A stretch of DNA of 45,473 nucleotides, taken from positions 1-45,473 of the forward strand of contig RFFC02000050.1 in assembly GCA_005518205.2 (NCBI GenBank), given 5' to 3'. Made by a program: the position numbers and the translations under genes. A model generated the notes under the pieces. It ran no database searches, was not told where the DNA came from, and saw only the letters and a program-made list of their open reading frames with translations. Within the stretch, counting starts at the first letter, position 1. Every line of letters starts with the position of its first letter. The DNA comes from Hormoscilla sp. GUM202 (lineage in GTDB: Bacteria; Cyanobacteriota; Cyanobacteriia; Cyanobacteriales; Desertifilaceae). Below, piece after piece: positions 33,585-42,389 of the stretch.

Positions 33585-35120
33585 CTAAAAAACTGGTAAT
33601 TTCCGGAAAATTATCCCCATTTATACGCATATCCATCTCTTCTGAAGACAGGTTTTAGGTCTATTGGCTTGACTGACTTCTGGGTTTTGTCAGGTTTGGT
33701 CAACACAAAACTACCCCGACTTCTAGGAGTAATTCTACCTATCCCATGTACTTTATGCTTGGCAATATCGCCAGTTTGCCATCCCTTAATGGGCTTTAAT
33801 GGATTGTGACGGATTGGATATCCGTACTTGTTAAGAGCTGCTTTTTGACGACCTCCACGCCCCTTACAAGTAATTAGTAGTGGTTGAGTAGTTGAGATTT
33901 TTAACATGGGGGTACTTTTACCCACACAAGCTGCATCTAACCAATGAGTTTTAGGTAGCCCTTGAAGAGTCCGGTTGTATTTTGTTAAACCTCCCGTGCC
34001 AGTTTCAATAGTTAATCCAGTTTCCTTAAGGCGGTTAAACAATGCCCATCGGGTAGAATTGACTGCCGCTGCATCTTTTAGGGGTGCTTTTGCTTGCGCT
34101 AGCAAGCGCTTCAAAACTTCGGGCCTCTTTTTTAAGAATTGCTCGACAGCAGAGGCTGCTTTTTTCTGGTTGCATTTATGGCAAGCGATAGCGAGATTAC
34201 TAACTCTGTCAGAGCCTCCCTTACTCTTAGGATGAATATGTTCTATTTCTAACGGGACTTCTTTTGCACCGCAGTAAGCGCACTGGTGCCGCCATTTCGT
34301 TAAGAGATATTCCCTTAATTCGTATCCAAACAAGACTCCCTGCTGATACTCGACCCCTGATATCTCAGGGTTTTGCAGCTTTTGCATGTCGAACCGCACC
34401 AGCTCCATTGAGATGTCCGTTATCGGGCAATACTTCCGCAAGCGCTTGACCCAGGTCATAGTCGTTTCTACTCGATGTTGCAGGCTAGGAGTTAGCCATC
34501 CTAGGGGGCGCTTCCTGTTATTGAATCTCGCAGGACGGTAGCGAGTTTTACGATTGCGACGGTTGCGGCGAACAACACGGCGGAAGCTCAACTTTTGCCG
34601 TATTATATCTCCTCTGTGACTCAATTCTGCTGCCCAGACAACTGTACCAGTCCTCTCATTAACTAGCGCAATACCAGTCACCTTAGCTCCCGGGTCTAAT
34701 TTAATCCGATAAGGTTCATTACCGGGAGTTCCAACAGTTTTTCTGAGAATAATCGTAAACGGATAAGTCCTAAACACTGCTGCCTTTCCCTGCTTCAAAA
34801 GCTTTCTCGCTCTGGCCGGATGAGTTGAACTGAGCGGTTGCTTATTGGCATCTAAAACGAAAATACAATTTTGCATTTAAGCAACTCCCAAAAAAGGGGT
34901 AAAGTTTGCCTCGGTCATGTTAAGGGAGCTTTTTACATCTAACTCACGCGGTCCTACAAAATCCATTCGTTCCGTTCCTTAAAGCTAGACGACAGAGCTA
35001 CGAGCTGGCGCTCACCCGTAGGTATCATGACTCCCCTAACGTAGGTCTGATCCTGGACCTGCATCTTGCATCTCCCCAAGGGAGATAATTACCGGTATTG
35101 CCGGTAATTACCGGATTTTA
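33585..35120 (-). mobile_element. IscB-carrying IS200/IS605-type element (non-autonomous)
   Basis: About 1.54 kb inserted in the acyltransferase gene. Ends inferred from restoration of the host frame. Near both ends lie related hairpin-forming tracts (CCGGTAATTACCGG at about 35101-35114; CCGGAAATTACC at about 33592-33606), as expected for subterminal hairpins of HUH (TnpA) elements. No Y1 transposase gene is present, so mobility would need TnpA in trans. No target duplication is seen, typical for the family. Confidence 0.75.
33611..34876 (-). CDS. iscB: IscB RNA-guided nuclease
   Basis: 421 aa with every IscB part intact. The PLMP domain is at the N-terminus (FVLDANKQPLSSTHPARARK). RuvC-I has Asp61 in RIKLDPGAKVTGIAL. 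An Arg-rich bridge helix follows at about 92-122 (SFRRVVRRNRRNRKTRY). RuvC-II has Glu157 in ISMELVRFD. The HNH domain has zinc-type CAYC and CHKC pairs and His212 in LEIEHIHPKSKGG. RuvC-III has H310/D313 in HWLDAACVG. IscB proteins are the ancestors of Cas9 and cut DNA guided by an omega-RNA encoded just upstream. A 240-bp structured region lies exactly there. Nothing suggests inactivation. Confidence 0.93.
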   Translation of the reverse strand: MQNCIFVLDANKQPLSSTHPARARKLLKQGKAAVFRTYPFTIILRKTVGTPGNEPYRIKLDPGAKVTGIALVNERTGTVVWAAELSHRGDIIRQKLSFRRVVRRNRRNRKTRYRPARFNNRKRPLGWLTPSLQHRVETTMTWVKRLRKYCPITDISMELVRFDMQKLQNPEISGVEYQQGVLFGYELREYLLTKWRHQCAYCGAKEVPLEIEHIHPKSKGGSDRVSNLAIACHKCNQKKAASAVEQFLKKRPEVLKRLLAQAKAPLKDAAAVNSTRWALFNRLKETGLTIETGTGGLTKYNRTLQGLPKTHWLDAACVGKSTPMLKISTTQPLLITCKGRGGRQKAALNKYGYPIRHNPLKPIKGWQTGDIAKHKVHGIGRITPRSRGSFVLTKPDKTQKSVKPIDLKPVFRRDGYAYKWG

Positions 35121-35140
35121 TGCAAGAGTCTCCCTCATCA
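34877..35140 (-). ncRNA. candidate omega-RNA of IscB (guide at its 5' end)
   Basis: The 240 bp between the element's left end and iscB hold no ORF but several stems: CCGGTAATTACCGG; ATCTCCC/GGGAGAT; and, just before iscB, GTAAAAAGCTCCCTTAAC-type sequence. In characterised IscB systems the omega-RNA lies upstream and its guide is the host sequence flanking the left end. Here that would be the last ~16-20 bases of the interrupted gene (35121-35140). Boundaries approximate. Confidence 0.6.
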
Positions 35141-36140
35141 TCAATACTTGGCTGAAGATATCGCTGCCCTTTAAGCCAACTTCCAGCTGTTGCCTCACAT
35201 CCCGGGCTAATTCCCAGAATGATGTATTTGTGCCTAGGGTGTGAAATGACCCTAGAGTAGAAACCAGTACCCCCAGTTTGTCCTTGCTGACCAATGGTTT
35301 CAAGCGTTTGCGCAAATCAATACTGCTATAGCAGTTCACTCGCGTTTTCTGCCCGGCTCTGATTTTTCTCGCAGCAGCGAACAGCATCGCTGCGCTTAAA
35401 GCACCTTGTACTGTTGTCTCTTCTTCACGGTAACGATTGATAAGCTGTTTAGTAAACTCAGCATCTAACTGTCTGCAAACTATGCCACAACGGCGTTCTT
35501 CAATGGGTACAGTCTTCTCAAAACTCAAGGTTTCTGGTCGGTACCAAAGCAGTTTTAACTTAAATTTCAGCAAAAACAACAGGCTATTGATTATACCCCT
35601 GAAGCCTTTTTTTGATGGGGGGAATAACTCATCGACAGGGGGAAGCACTTCATAGCTGGGCGCTGGAGAGTGAGGTTCACCCCCAGCGATTTTCTGGCAG
35701 TAGGTCAAGATTTCTGAATATAACTGGATACTCGATAATCCGTCGGTGATGGCATGATGTATTGTGATAATCAGATGGCTAGCACTGTTTTCATTCTGCT
35801 CTTTAACAAGTACAGCTCGCAACAGCACTTCGTAGCTCTCTATTTTGGTGTTCAGTTCTTCGGTAAGGATTTCTTGCCATTGTTCAGAGTGCTGCTGCTC
35901 TACAACCCGCAAAGGAATCTTTTTGGCTCCCGTTTCAAAACGAAGATTATCATCGTCACCGACGATCCGAGAATTAAGCCGTGGGTGACGCTCTTGGACA
36001 AGATCGAGGGCCTGTCTGACAATTTCTTCAGTCATCGGGCCCAATATGCGCCCGTGAGTCACGACATTGAATGTGCTAGCACGGCGATTTAATATTTCCA
36101 TCATTTGCTCGGCGGAACATAGTTTTCTGTTGTCGCTCAC
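35118..36140 (-). pseudogene. 5' part of PapA/condensation-type acyltransferase gene
   Basis: 340 residues of a condensation-superfamily protein with the catalytic HHxxxDG motif intact (HHAITDG, residues 128-134) and the later segment VNCYSSIDLRKRLKP. Such PapA-like enzymes move acyl groups onto alcohols or amines in lipid or natural-product synthesis. The frame stops at a TAA created by the left end of the IscB element (RETLA-stop). The missing ~95 C-terminal residues are found at 33291-33584. Without them the fold is incomplete, so the gene is presumably inactive unless the element excises precisely. The start ATG at 36140 is preceded by GGAG-like bases (AAAGAGGAGATC). Confidence 0.85.
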
Positions 36141-36166
36141 AAAGATCTCCTCTTTCTCATTATATT

Positions 36167-39070
36167 TTACTTAGTCTCCATCCAATTTTTACCAGCATGG
36201 ATATCAACCACCAGCGGCACCGTTAACTCCACCGCAGATTCCATCGCGGTCTTAATTTCCGATTGTAACACTTCCCACTCCTCTGGGGGAACTTCAAATA
36301 CTAATTCATCATGCACTTGCAATAGTAATCGCCCCTGGTATTTCTGTAACACTTCATCCAGTTTCACCATCGCGATTTTGATGATATCTGCACTCGAACC
36401 CTGAATGGGCGCATTCGCTGCGGCCCGCAAAATTCCGGCATCCTTCCAACCTAGATGAAGTTTGTTTAAATCAATTTCTTCGGGATGACTGCTTTTCATC
36501 TTCTGCAAGGTTCGATTTTCAAACTCAAAGTACCGACGACGCCCTAATATTGTTTCTACATATCCCCGCCCGATCGCCTCTTTCTTGACGATTTCCAAAT
36601 ACGCAAACACCCCTGGATAGCGCCGATAAAACCGCTGAATAAATTCCTTCCCGACAGCGCTTGTCACCCCCGCCGATCGGGCAAATTTTTGCGCCCCCAT
36701 TCCGTAAATCACCCCAAAGTTGATCGTTTTACCCAAATCTCGTTCCTCTGGCGTAACTGTTTCCTTTTCAAATAGCAGTCGGGCCGTGACAGTATGAATA
36801 TCTTCATTCTGCCGGTAAGCCTCAACTAACACCGGTTCCTGACTCAGATGTGCCAAGATCCGTAACTCTATTTGGGAATAATCAGCCGATACCAACAACC
36901 AGTCTTCTTCTGGCAAAAACGCCTTTCTAATTTGCCGCGAAAATTCCGTTCTAATGGGAATATTCTGTAAATTCGGATTAGAAGAGGAAAGCCTTCCCGT
37001 CCCCGTAACAGTTTGATTGAAATCTGTATGCACCCGCTGGGTATCTGTACGCACTAGCTGGGGTAAGGCATCTACATAAGTTGATTTTAACTTGTCCAGG
37101 GTGCGATATTGCCAAATCAGATCGACAACCGGGTGTTCTCCTTGCAGTTTTTCTAATGTCGCGGCATCAGTAGAATAACCGGTCTTAATTTTGCGAGATT
37201 TTTTGCTATCTAAACCCAGTTTCTCGAACAGCAACTGACTCACCTGCTTGGGGGAACCCAGGTTGAATTTATCTCCTGCTTCCTGATATGCTTGTGCTTC
37301 AATCTCCGCTAAATCTTTTTGCAGTTGTTGCGAGAGTTCCTCCAGGTATTTGCTATCAATTCTTATCCCCCTATATTCCATTTCTGCTAGAATTGGTTCT
37401 AAAGGCTGTTCTACCTCTAGCAGCAGCTTCTGCAAAGCTGGTACTTGCTGGAGTTTAGCACTCAACTTCTCTACTAATTGGAAGGTTGCCTGCACCTGCT
37501 GGCCACAGTAATATGCTACTGTCGGGATATCTACGTCCGCAATGGTTTTACCCTTTGGCACTACTTTGGAGTAGCTTTTCAGTTCCAGCACCAGATTATT
37601 CTTCACTGACAAGTCTTTGAGGTTATGAGGCTTTTCTGGATCTAGCACGTAACTTGCTAGCATGGTGTCAAACCGTACCCCTTGCAGTTCTATTCCCTGA
37701 CATCGCAGGACTAGGCGATCGAACTTAGCATTCTGGAACGCTTTGGGATAATCTCCACTTTCGAGTATGGGACCCAAAGCCTCCTTTACCATCTCTATAT
37801 CCAAATTATTCCCCGTTGCGTGATGAATGGGGATATAAGCAACATCATTGGCACCCGTTCCCCAACAGCAACCTATTCCTAACAGTTGCGCCGATTTTTC
37901 GGGCCGTCCGCGGACCGATCGCGGTTTTAAGTCTGTCGTTTCCGTGTCCCAGGCTACCGGTACATCCTGGCAACTTTCCAATTCCTTTACCAATGCGGTT
38001 AGTTTTGCCTCGGTATCAATGATGCGCGGTCCTAAATCTTTGTGGAGATCTATTTCTAATTGCTGCTGGATGCCGATTTTCGGTGAACGGTTCGAGTTTT
38101 CCTCTGTTATCGGTTCTGGATCGATTATGGGACCGCCCAACTTTTCTTGTAGCTGTCCAATTTTGTCTAAAAACTTCTTGAATTCTAATTTTAACAGTAT
38201 CGGTTCTACGCGCCTCATGTCAAAACCTGTCAACTGGCAGTCTTCTAGGCTAATTTCTATCGGCACGTCAAGCTTCAGCCGGGCCATATACTGAGAATGA
38301 TAGGCGGAGTCTTTCCCTTCTGCTAGCTTTTTATTCACGGCTCCTTTAATATTTTCTAAGGCAGCATATATATTATCCAGACTGCCGTATTCCTTCAGCA
38401 GCTTGACCGCAGTCTTTGCGCCTATCCCTCTGACTCCGGGAATGTTATCGGAACTGTCCCCGCTGAGGGCTTTATAGTCTACTACCTGTGCGGGGGAGAT
38501 GCCTAGTTTCTCTATCACTTCTGACGTTCCGAACTCCGTGGCGCTGCTATCCCGCTTGAGAGGACCGCCACTCATGTATAATACCGTGATGTTTTTGGCT
38601 TCGTCAACTATCCCGAATAAATCCCGATCGCCCGTCAGCACCTTTACCCGATAACCCGCTGCACTCCCCACTTGCGCTAATGTTGCCAATACATCATCTG
38701 CTTCATATCCCGCACTGGTTACCAGGGGCAGATTTAACGCTTGCAGCAGTGAGTGGAGATTTTCCATGTCTGGGATAAAATCTGCTGGCGTTTCTGCCCG
38801 CCCTGCCTTATAGTTAGCATCTGCCTCGTGGCGGAATGTTGGTTCCGCCCGGTCAAATGCTACTGCGATCGCCTGGGGTTTGTGAGATGCGATCGCCTCT
38901 AGCATGCTATTCATAAAGCCAAAGCAAACGCTAGTAGGAATTCCCGTTGAAGTTTTCAGTCCGCCGTTCCTACTTTTGGCAAAAGCATAGTAAGAACGGA
39001 AGGCTAACGAGTGACCATCTATTAACAGCAACAGGGGCGGACTTTCAGCAGCGGTTGAGTTTGACATCAT
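36167..39070 (-). CDS. polA: DNA polymerase I
   Basis: 967 aa with three domains. The 5'-nuclease (about 1-300: LLLIDGHSLAFRSYYAFA, GDSSDNIPGVRGIGAKTA) comes first. The 3'-5' exonuclease (about 355-540) has DTETTDL and VRFDTMLASYVLDP. The polymerase (about 570-967) has motif A DYSQIELRILAHLS, motif B KTINFGVIYGMGA and motif C LQVHDELVFEVP. All catalytic acidic residues are visible. A family B repeat (37892-37920) lies in the exonuclease domain shortly after DTETTDL and adds SVRGRPEKS between PR and AQLLGIG, apparently in a surface loop. Stands alone on the minus strand, 26 bases after the acyltransferase start. Confidence 0.95.
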   Translation of the reverse strand: MMSNSTAAESPPLLLLIDGHSLAFRSYYAFAKSRNGGLKTSTGIPTSVCFGFMNSMLEAIASHKPQAIAVAFDRAEPTFRHEADANYKAGRAETPADFIPDMENLHSLLQALNLPLVTSAGYEADDVLATLAQVGSAAGYRVKVLTGDRDLFGIVDEAKNITVLYMSGGPLKRDSSATEFGTSEVIEKLGISPAQVVDYKALSGDSSDNIPGVRGIGAKTAVKLLKEYGSLDNIYAALENIKGAVNKKLAEGKDSAYHSQYMARLKLDVPIEISLEDCQLTGFDMRRVEPILLKLEFKKFLDKIGQLQEKLGGPIIDPEPITEENSNRSPKIGIQQQLEIDLHKDLGPRIIDTEAKLTALVKELESCQDVPVAWDTETTDLKPRSVRGRPEKSAQLLGIGCCWGTGANDVAYIPIHHATGNNLDIEMVKEALGPILESGDYPKAFQNAKFDRLVLRCQGIELQGVRFDTMLASYVLDPEKPHNLKDLSVKNNLVLELKSYSKVVPKGKTIADVDIPTVAYYCGQQVQATFQLVEKLSAKLQQVPALQKLLLEVEQPLEPILAEMEYRGIRIDSKYLEELSQQLQKDLAEIEAQAYQEAGDKFNLGSPKQVSQLLFEKLGLDSKKSRKIKTGYSTDAATLEKLQGEHPVVDLIWQYRTLDKLKSTYVDALPQLVRTDTQRVHTDFNQTVTGTGRLSSSNPNLQNIPIRTEFSRQIRKAFLPEEDWLLVSADYSQIELRILAHLSQEPVLVEAYRQNEDIHTVTARLLFEKETVTPEERDLGKTINFGVIYGMGAQKFARSAGVTSAVGKEFIQRFYRRYPGVFAYLEIVKKEAIGRGYVETILGRRRYFEFENRTLQKMKSSHPEEIDLNKLHLGWKDAGILRAAANAPIQGSSADIIKIAMVKLDEVLQKYQGRLLLQVHDELVFEVPPEEWEVLQSEIKTAMESAVELTVPLVVDIHAGKNWMETK
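37892..37920. repeat. family B 29-bp repeat in polA exonuclease domain
   Basis: Reverse complement of the copies at 7688 and 8065, base for base. The frame stays open. Confidence 0.92.
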
Positions 39071-39359
39071 TTTATCGGGCTGGGTTTATGTTTTTCGCAG
39101 CTATGTAGGGTGGGCACTGCCCACCTGATAATTTTCGCTGCTATTTGACAGTGCGATCTATCGCCTACTTATCTATATTAACATCTCTTCTCTCTATCAA
39201 GCAATCTATTCTTTTCCGCTATCTGGTTAGGGTGCGAGCGAAGACGGCGATCGCTATTCTAACATGCTATCATCCTTGTTCTCGTGACCCAGTCACAGTA
39301 CTGCTCTCCTCTCCGCATGCGCTAGTTGAGGCTCCCGCCTCCTGGCCGACCTAGACCGG

Positions 39360-39530
39360 GTGTGGTCAAAACCCGTTGATCGTTTATGGGCCCTCCCAGC
39401 TGTCGGATACCCCTGTAGGGGCGACTAGCATTCTTCCGCAAATTATGACAGAAATTTACAGATGTCCTCTCCGAATGCTTCGCCCTGCACCCCGCGAGAA
39501 TTTCCCCGTACCAACTGTTTTTGACCACAC
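39360..39530. mobile_element. MITE-like element with GTGTGGTCAAAA ends
   Basis: GTGTGGTCAAAACCCGTTG at the left and its inverse CAACTGTTTTTGACCACAC at the right (17 of 19 match). 171 bp, no gene. Confidence 0.65.
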
Positions 39531-39626
39531 CCACCTAGACCGCGTTGTTCGTCACTCACGAGAGTAATTACCTCCCAGGCTTACTCACTTCTAAGTGAGC
39601 AGGACCGTTCTGCTCATTCACAGGAG

Positions 39627-39767
39627 GTGCAGTCAAAACCCGTTGGTAGAGTCGTGTCCAGAGACGCCCACCCTGTGGGCGCTCTCGGACACGAGCGGGT
39701 CGTCGCGTGGGGGCCAGAGGCCAAGACCGGGTTTCTTCTGGAGTATGAGCAATCCTTTTGACCGCAC
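39627..39767. mobile_element. second MITE-like element, related ends
   Basis: GTGCAGTCAAAACCCGTTG at the left and CAATCCTTTTGACCGCAC at the right. A direct repeat TCACAGGAGG flanks it (39618-39627 and 39772-39781), possibly a target duplication. A family A hairpin lies inside. Confidence 0.6.
39652..39694. repeat. family A hairpin (short form), intergenic
   Basis: TCGTGTCCAGAGACGCCCAC pairs with GTGGGCGCTCTCGGACACGA. The only family A copy outside a gene. Confidence 0.88.
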
Positions 39768-39792
39768 TCACTCACAGGAGGCATCCGCCTCG

Positions 39793-39817
39793 CATTCCCA
39801 GGGAGACCCTGGGAACG
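39793..39817. repeat. CGTTCCCAGG-type palindrome (family D)
   Basis: CATTCCCAGGG / CCCTGGGAACG around a short loop. Confidence 0.8.
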
Positions 39818-39946
39818 AGGGGATATAGAAGTATTTACCACATCTGTGAGCGGGCTCCTGCGGGCACGCTCCGGGAACCCTACGCTGTTCCGGAAAAATC
39901 GGACAAGAAAAACCGTGACGAAGCAGGAGTATGGCTAGCAGCATTA

Positions 39947-39952
39947 TATAAT
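39947..39952 (+). promoter_or_regulatory. possible -10 element of crtP
   Basis: TATAAT 52 bases before the crtP ATG; no good -35 at the right distance. Confidence 0.35.
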
Positions 39953-40003
39953 TAACAAAGATGAGAACACCTTAAGAAATATTACAAAGTAGTACCAACA
40001 GAA

Positions 40004-41422
40004 ATGCGAGTAGCGATCGCCGGAGCGGGACTAGCAGGACTGTCCTGCGCAAAATATCTGATTGACGCGGGCCATACCCCGATCGTCCTAGAACGCCGGG
40101 AGGTCCTGGGAGGTAAGGTAGCCGCCTGGAAAGACTCGGACGGGGACTGGTATGAAACGGGGCTGCATGTATTCTTCGGGGCCTACCCCAATATGCTACA
40201 GCTGCTGCAAGAACTGGGTATAGCGGATCGGCTGCAATGGAAGGAACATACGATGATCTTCAACCAGCCAACTGCCCCGGGAACCTACTCCCGCTTCGAC
40301 TTCCCGGATATCCCCGCCCCCTGGAATGGCATTGTCGCGATCCTGCGCAACAATGATATGCTGAAATGGCCAGAAAAGATTCGCTTTGGCCTGGGGCTGA
40401 TCCCAGCTATCCTCAAAGGACAGTCCTACGTGGAGGAGATGGACCGATACTCCTTTAGCGAGTGGCTGCAAAAGCAGAAAGTCCCACCCAGAGTGGAGAA
40501 AGAAGTTTTTATTGCCATGTCCAAAGCGCTGAACTTCATTAACCCGGATGAAATTTCGGCGACGGTGCTGCTAACGGCCCTGAACCGCTTCCTGCAAGAG
40601 AAAAATGGCTCCAAGATGGCATTTCTGGATGGTTCCCCGACAGAACGGTTATGTCAACCCCTAGTAGATTACATTACCTCCGACGGTGGGGAAGTGCGGT
40701 TGCAAGCTCCAGTGAAGGAATTTTTGCTCGATGATGATGGTAGCGTCAGGGGATTTCTGATTCGCGGTGGTACAGGGGATGAAGTCCTGACGGCGGATGC
40801 CTATGTCAGTGCTATGCCAGTTGACCCCCTGAAGCTGATGCTGCCGGAACCTTGGCGTCAGATGGAGTATTTTCAGCAGCTGTTAGGCTTGGAAGGGGTT
40901 CCGGTGATTAACCTGCATCTCTGGTTCGATCGCAAACTGACGGATATCGACCATCTGCTGTTTTCCCGATCGCCCTTACTCAGCGTCTATGCGGACATGA
41001 GTAACACCTGTCGGGAGTATGCTAACCCAGACAAGTCCATGCTGGAGTTGGTGCTGGCACCAGCAGCAGACTGGATCGGTAAATCTGACCGGGAGATAGT
41101 AGAGGCCACCCTAGGGGAACTAGAAAAACTTTTTCCTCAGCATTTCGGCAGCAACAGGCCAGCCAAACTATTAAAATATCACGTTGTCAAGACTCCCCGG
41201 TCTGTGTACAAGGCTACTCCCGAACGCCAACAGCACCGTCCGGACCAGACTACCCCGATCGCCAACTTCTATCTGACAGGCGATTACACCATGCAACGTT
41301 ACCTGGCGAGTATGGAGGGGGCCGTACTTTCTGGTAAATTGACATCGGAGGCGATTGCGCTGCGCGCTCCGCTACGCTGCGGGCTACGCGCGAACGATAG
41401 CAACCGTGGAGTCAGCCTCTAG
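40004..41422 (+). CDS. crtP: 15-cis-phytoene desaturase
   Basis: 472 aa, plant-type phytoene desaturase. The FAD-binding N-terminus MRVAIAGAGLAGLSCAKYL opens the protein. Then come LERREVLGGKVAAWKDSDGD, the conserved TGLHVFFGAYPN and the C-terminal FLTGDYTMQRYLASMEGAVLSG-type flavin motif (written here as YLTGDYTMQRYLASMEGAV). It introduces double bonds into phytoene using plastoquinone as acceptor. The last ~20 residues (LRAPLRCGLRANDSNRGVSL) come from a family C repeat that has replaced or extended the normal C-terminus. Forms the usual operon with crtB 49 bases downstream. No RBS is obvious. Confidence 0.95.
   Translation: MRVAIAGAGLAGLSCAKYLIDAGHTPIVLERREVLGGKVAAWKDSDGDWYETGLHVFFGAYPNMLQLLQELGIADRLQWKEHTMIFNQPTAPGTYSRFDFPDIPAPWNGIVAILRNNDMLKWPEKIRFGLGLIPAILKGQSYVEEMDRYSFSEWLQKQKVPPRVEKEVFIAMSKALNFINPDEISATVLLTALNRFLQEKNGSKMAFLDGSPTERLCQPLVDYITSDGGEVRLQAPVKEFLLDDDGSVRGFLIRGGTGDEVLTADAYVSAMPVDPLKLMLPEPWRQMEYFQQLLGLEGVPVINLHLWFDRKLTDIDHLLFSRSPLLSVYADMSNTCREYANPDKSMLELVLAPAADWIGKSDREIVEATLGELEKLFPQHFGSNRPAKLLKYHVVKTPRSVYKATPERQQHRPDQTTPIANFYLTGDYTMQRYLASMEGAVLSGKLTSEAIALRAPLRCGLRANDSNRGVSL
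41351..41395. repeat. family C-like repeat at crtP 3' end
   Basis: GCGCTGCGCGCTCCGCTACG then CTGCGGGCTACGCGCGAACG. Changes the protein's C-terminus. Confidence 0.65.
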
Positions 41423-41471
41423 ATGACATTGGATGCCTGTCCGACAACTGAGAACAGACAAAAAGCAGTAA

Positions 41472-42389
41472 ATGAACTCACCAAGCATGGGAAAGCTGGT
41501 ATCTCTACAGGAAGCCTATGAACTCTGTCGTCAGATGACGGCCAAGTACGCGAAGACGTTTTATCTGGGTACATTATTGATGCCAGCCGCCAAGCGTCGC
41601 GCAATCTGGGCGATCTACGCTTGGTGTCGGCGCACAGATGAACTGGTAGATGGCAGCGATGCCGTGATGACGACGCCCGAAACCCTCGATGGATGGGAAA
41701 AACAGTTGGAAGGGGTCTTTGCAGGGAAAGCAATAGATGATTGTGACGTAGCTTTGGTGGATACCCTGGAAAGATTCCCCTTGGAGATTCAGCCGTTTCG
41801 GGATATGATTGCCGGTCAGCGGATGGACCTGTACCGCAGTCGTTACGAGACCTTTGAGGAGTTGTATGAGTATTGCTATCGGGTGGCGGGTACGGTAGGC
41901 TTGATGTCTACTGCTGTTATGGGTGTGGATACTTCAGGCTACGCGGCACCCTGGCAGCGCAATTCTAAACCCTATATTCCTACTAAAGAGGCGATCGCCC
42001 TAGGGATTGCCAACCAGCTGACCAATATCCTGCGAGATGTGGGGGAGGACGTCCACCGGGGTCGCATTTATCTGCCCGAAGAAGATTTAGCTCGGTTTAA
42101 TTATACCGAGAAGGATTTATTGAATGGAGTCGTAGACGAGCGCTGGCAGAAGTTCATGCAGTTCCAAATTGAACGGGCCCGCAAGTTTTTCATCCAAGCA
42201 GAAACGGGTCTGCGTTTCCTGATTCCCGACGCGCGCTGGCCAGTCTGGTCCGCTTTGATGCTCTATCAGCAGATTTTAGATGCGATCGAACGCAACCAGT
42301 ACGATGTCTTTAGTAAAAGAGCCTATGTTTCTACCCCTCGCAAGTTACTGAGTTTGCCCGTTGCCTGGTTGCGGGCCCAAGCACTTTAA
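41472..42389 (+). CDS. crtB: phytoene synthase
   Basis: 305 aa. Two aspartate-rich prenyl-binding motifs are clear: RRTDELVDG (about residue 54) and NQLTNILRDVGEDVHRGRIY (about residues 177-196). The signature YCYRVAGTVGLMS lies between. It joins two geranylgeranyl diphosphates head to head, the first committed step to carotenoids, and feeds phytoene to crtP just upstream. Start at 41472 (MNSPSMGKL); a second Met at residue 6 is possible. Full length; downstream begins a repeat-rich spacer. Confidence 0.95.
   Translation: MNSPSMGKLVSLQEAYELCRQMTAKYAKTFYLGTLLMPAAKRRAIWAIYAWCRRTDELVDGSDAVMTTPETLDGWEKQLEGVFAGKAIDDCDVALVDTLERFPLEIQPFRDMIAGQRMDLYRSRYETFEELYEYCYRVAGTVGLMSTAVMGVDTSGYAAPWQRNSKPYIPTKEAIALGIANQLTNILRDVGEDVHRGRIYLPEEDLARFNYTEKDLLNGVVDERWQKFMQFQIERARKFFIQAETGLRFLIPDARWPVWSALMLYQQILDAIERNQYDVFSKRAYVSTPRKLLSLPVAWLRAQAL

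Larger units (their letters stand above)
39071..40003. other. 0.93-kb gene-free interval of repeats upstream of crtP
   Basis: Contains GTAGGGTGGGCA/TGCCCACC palindrome (39107-39125), two MITE-like elements (39360-39530 and 39627-39767), a family A hairpin (39652-39694), a family D palindrome (39793-39817) and a GTTCCGGAAAAATCGGAC tract (39889). No gene recognised. Confidence 0.75.
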
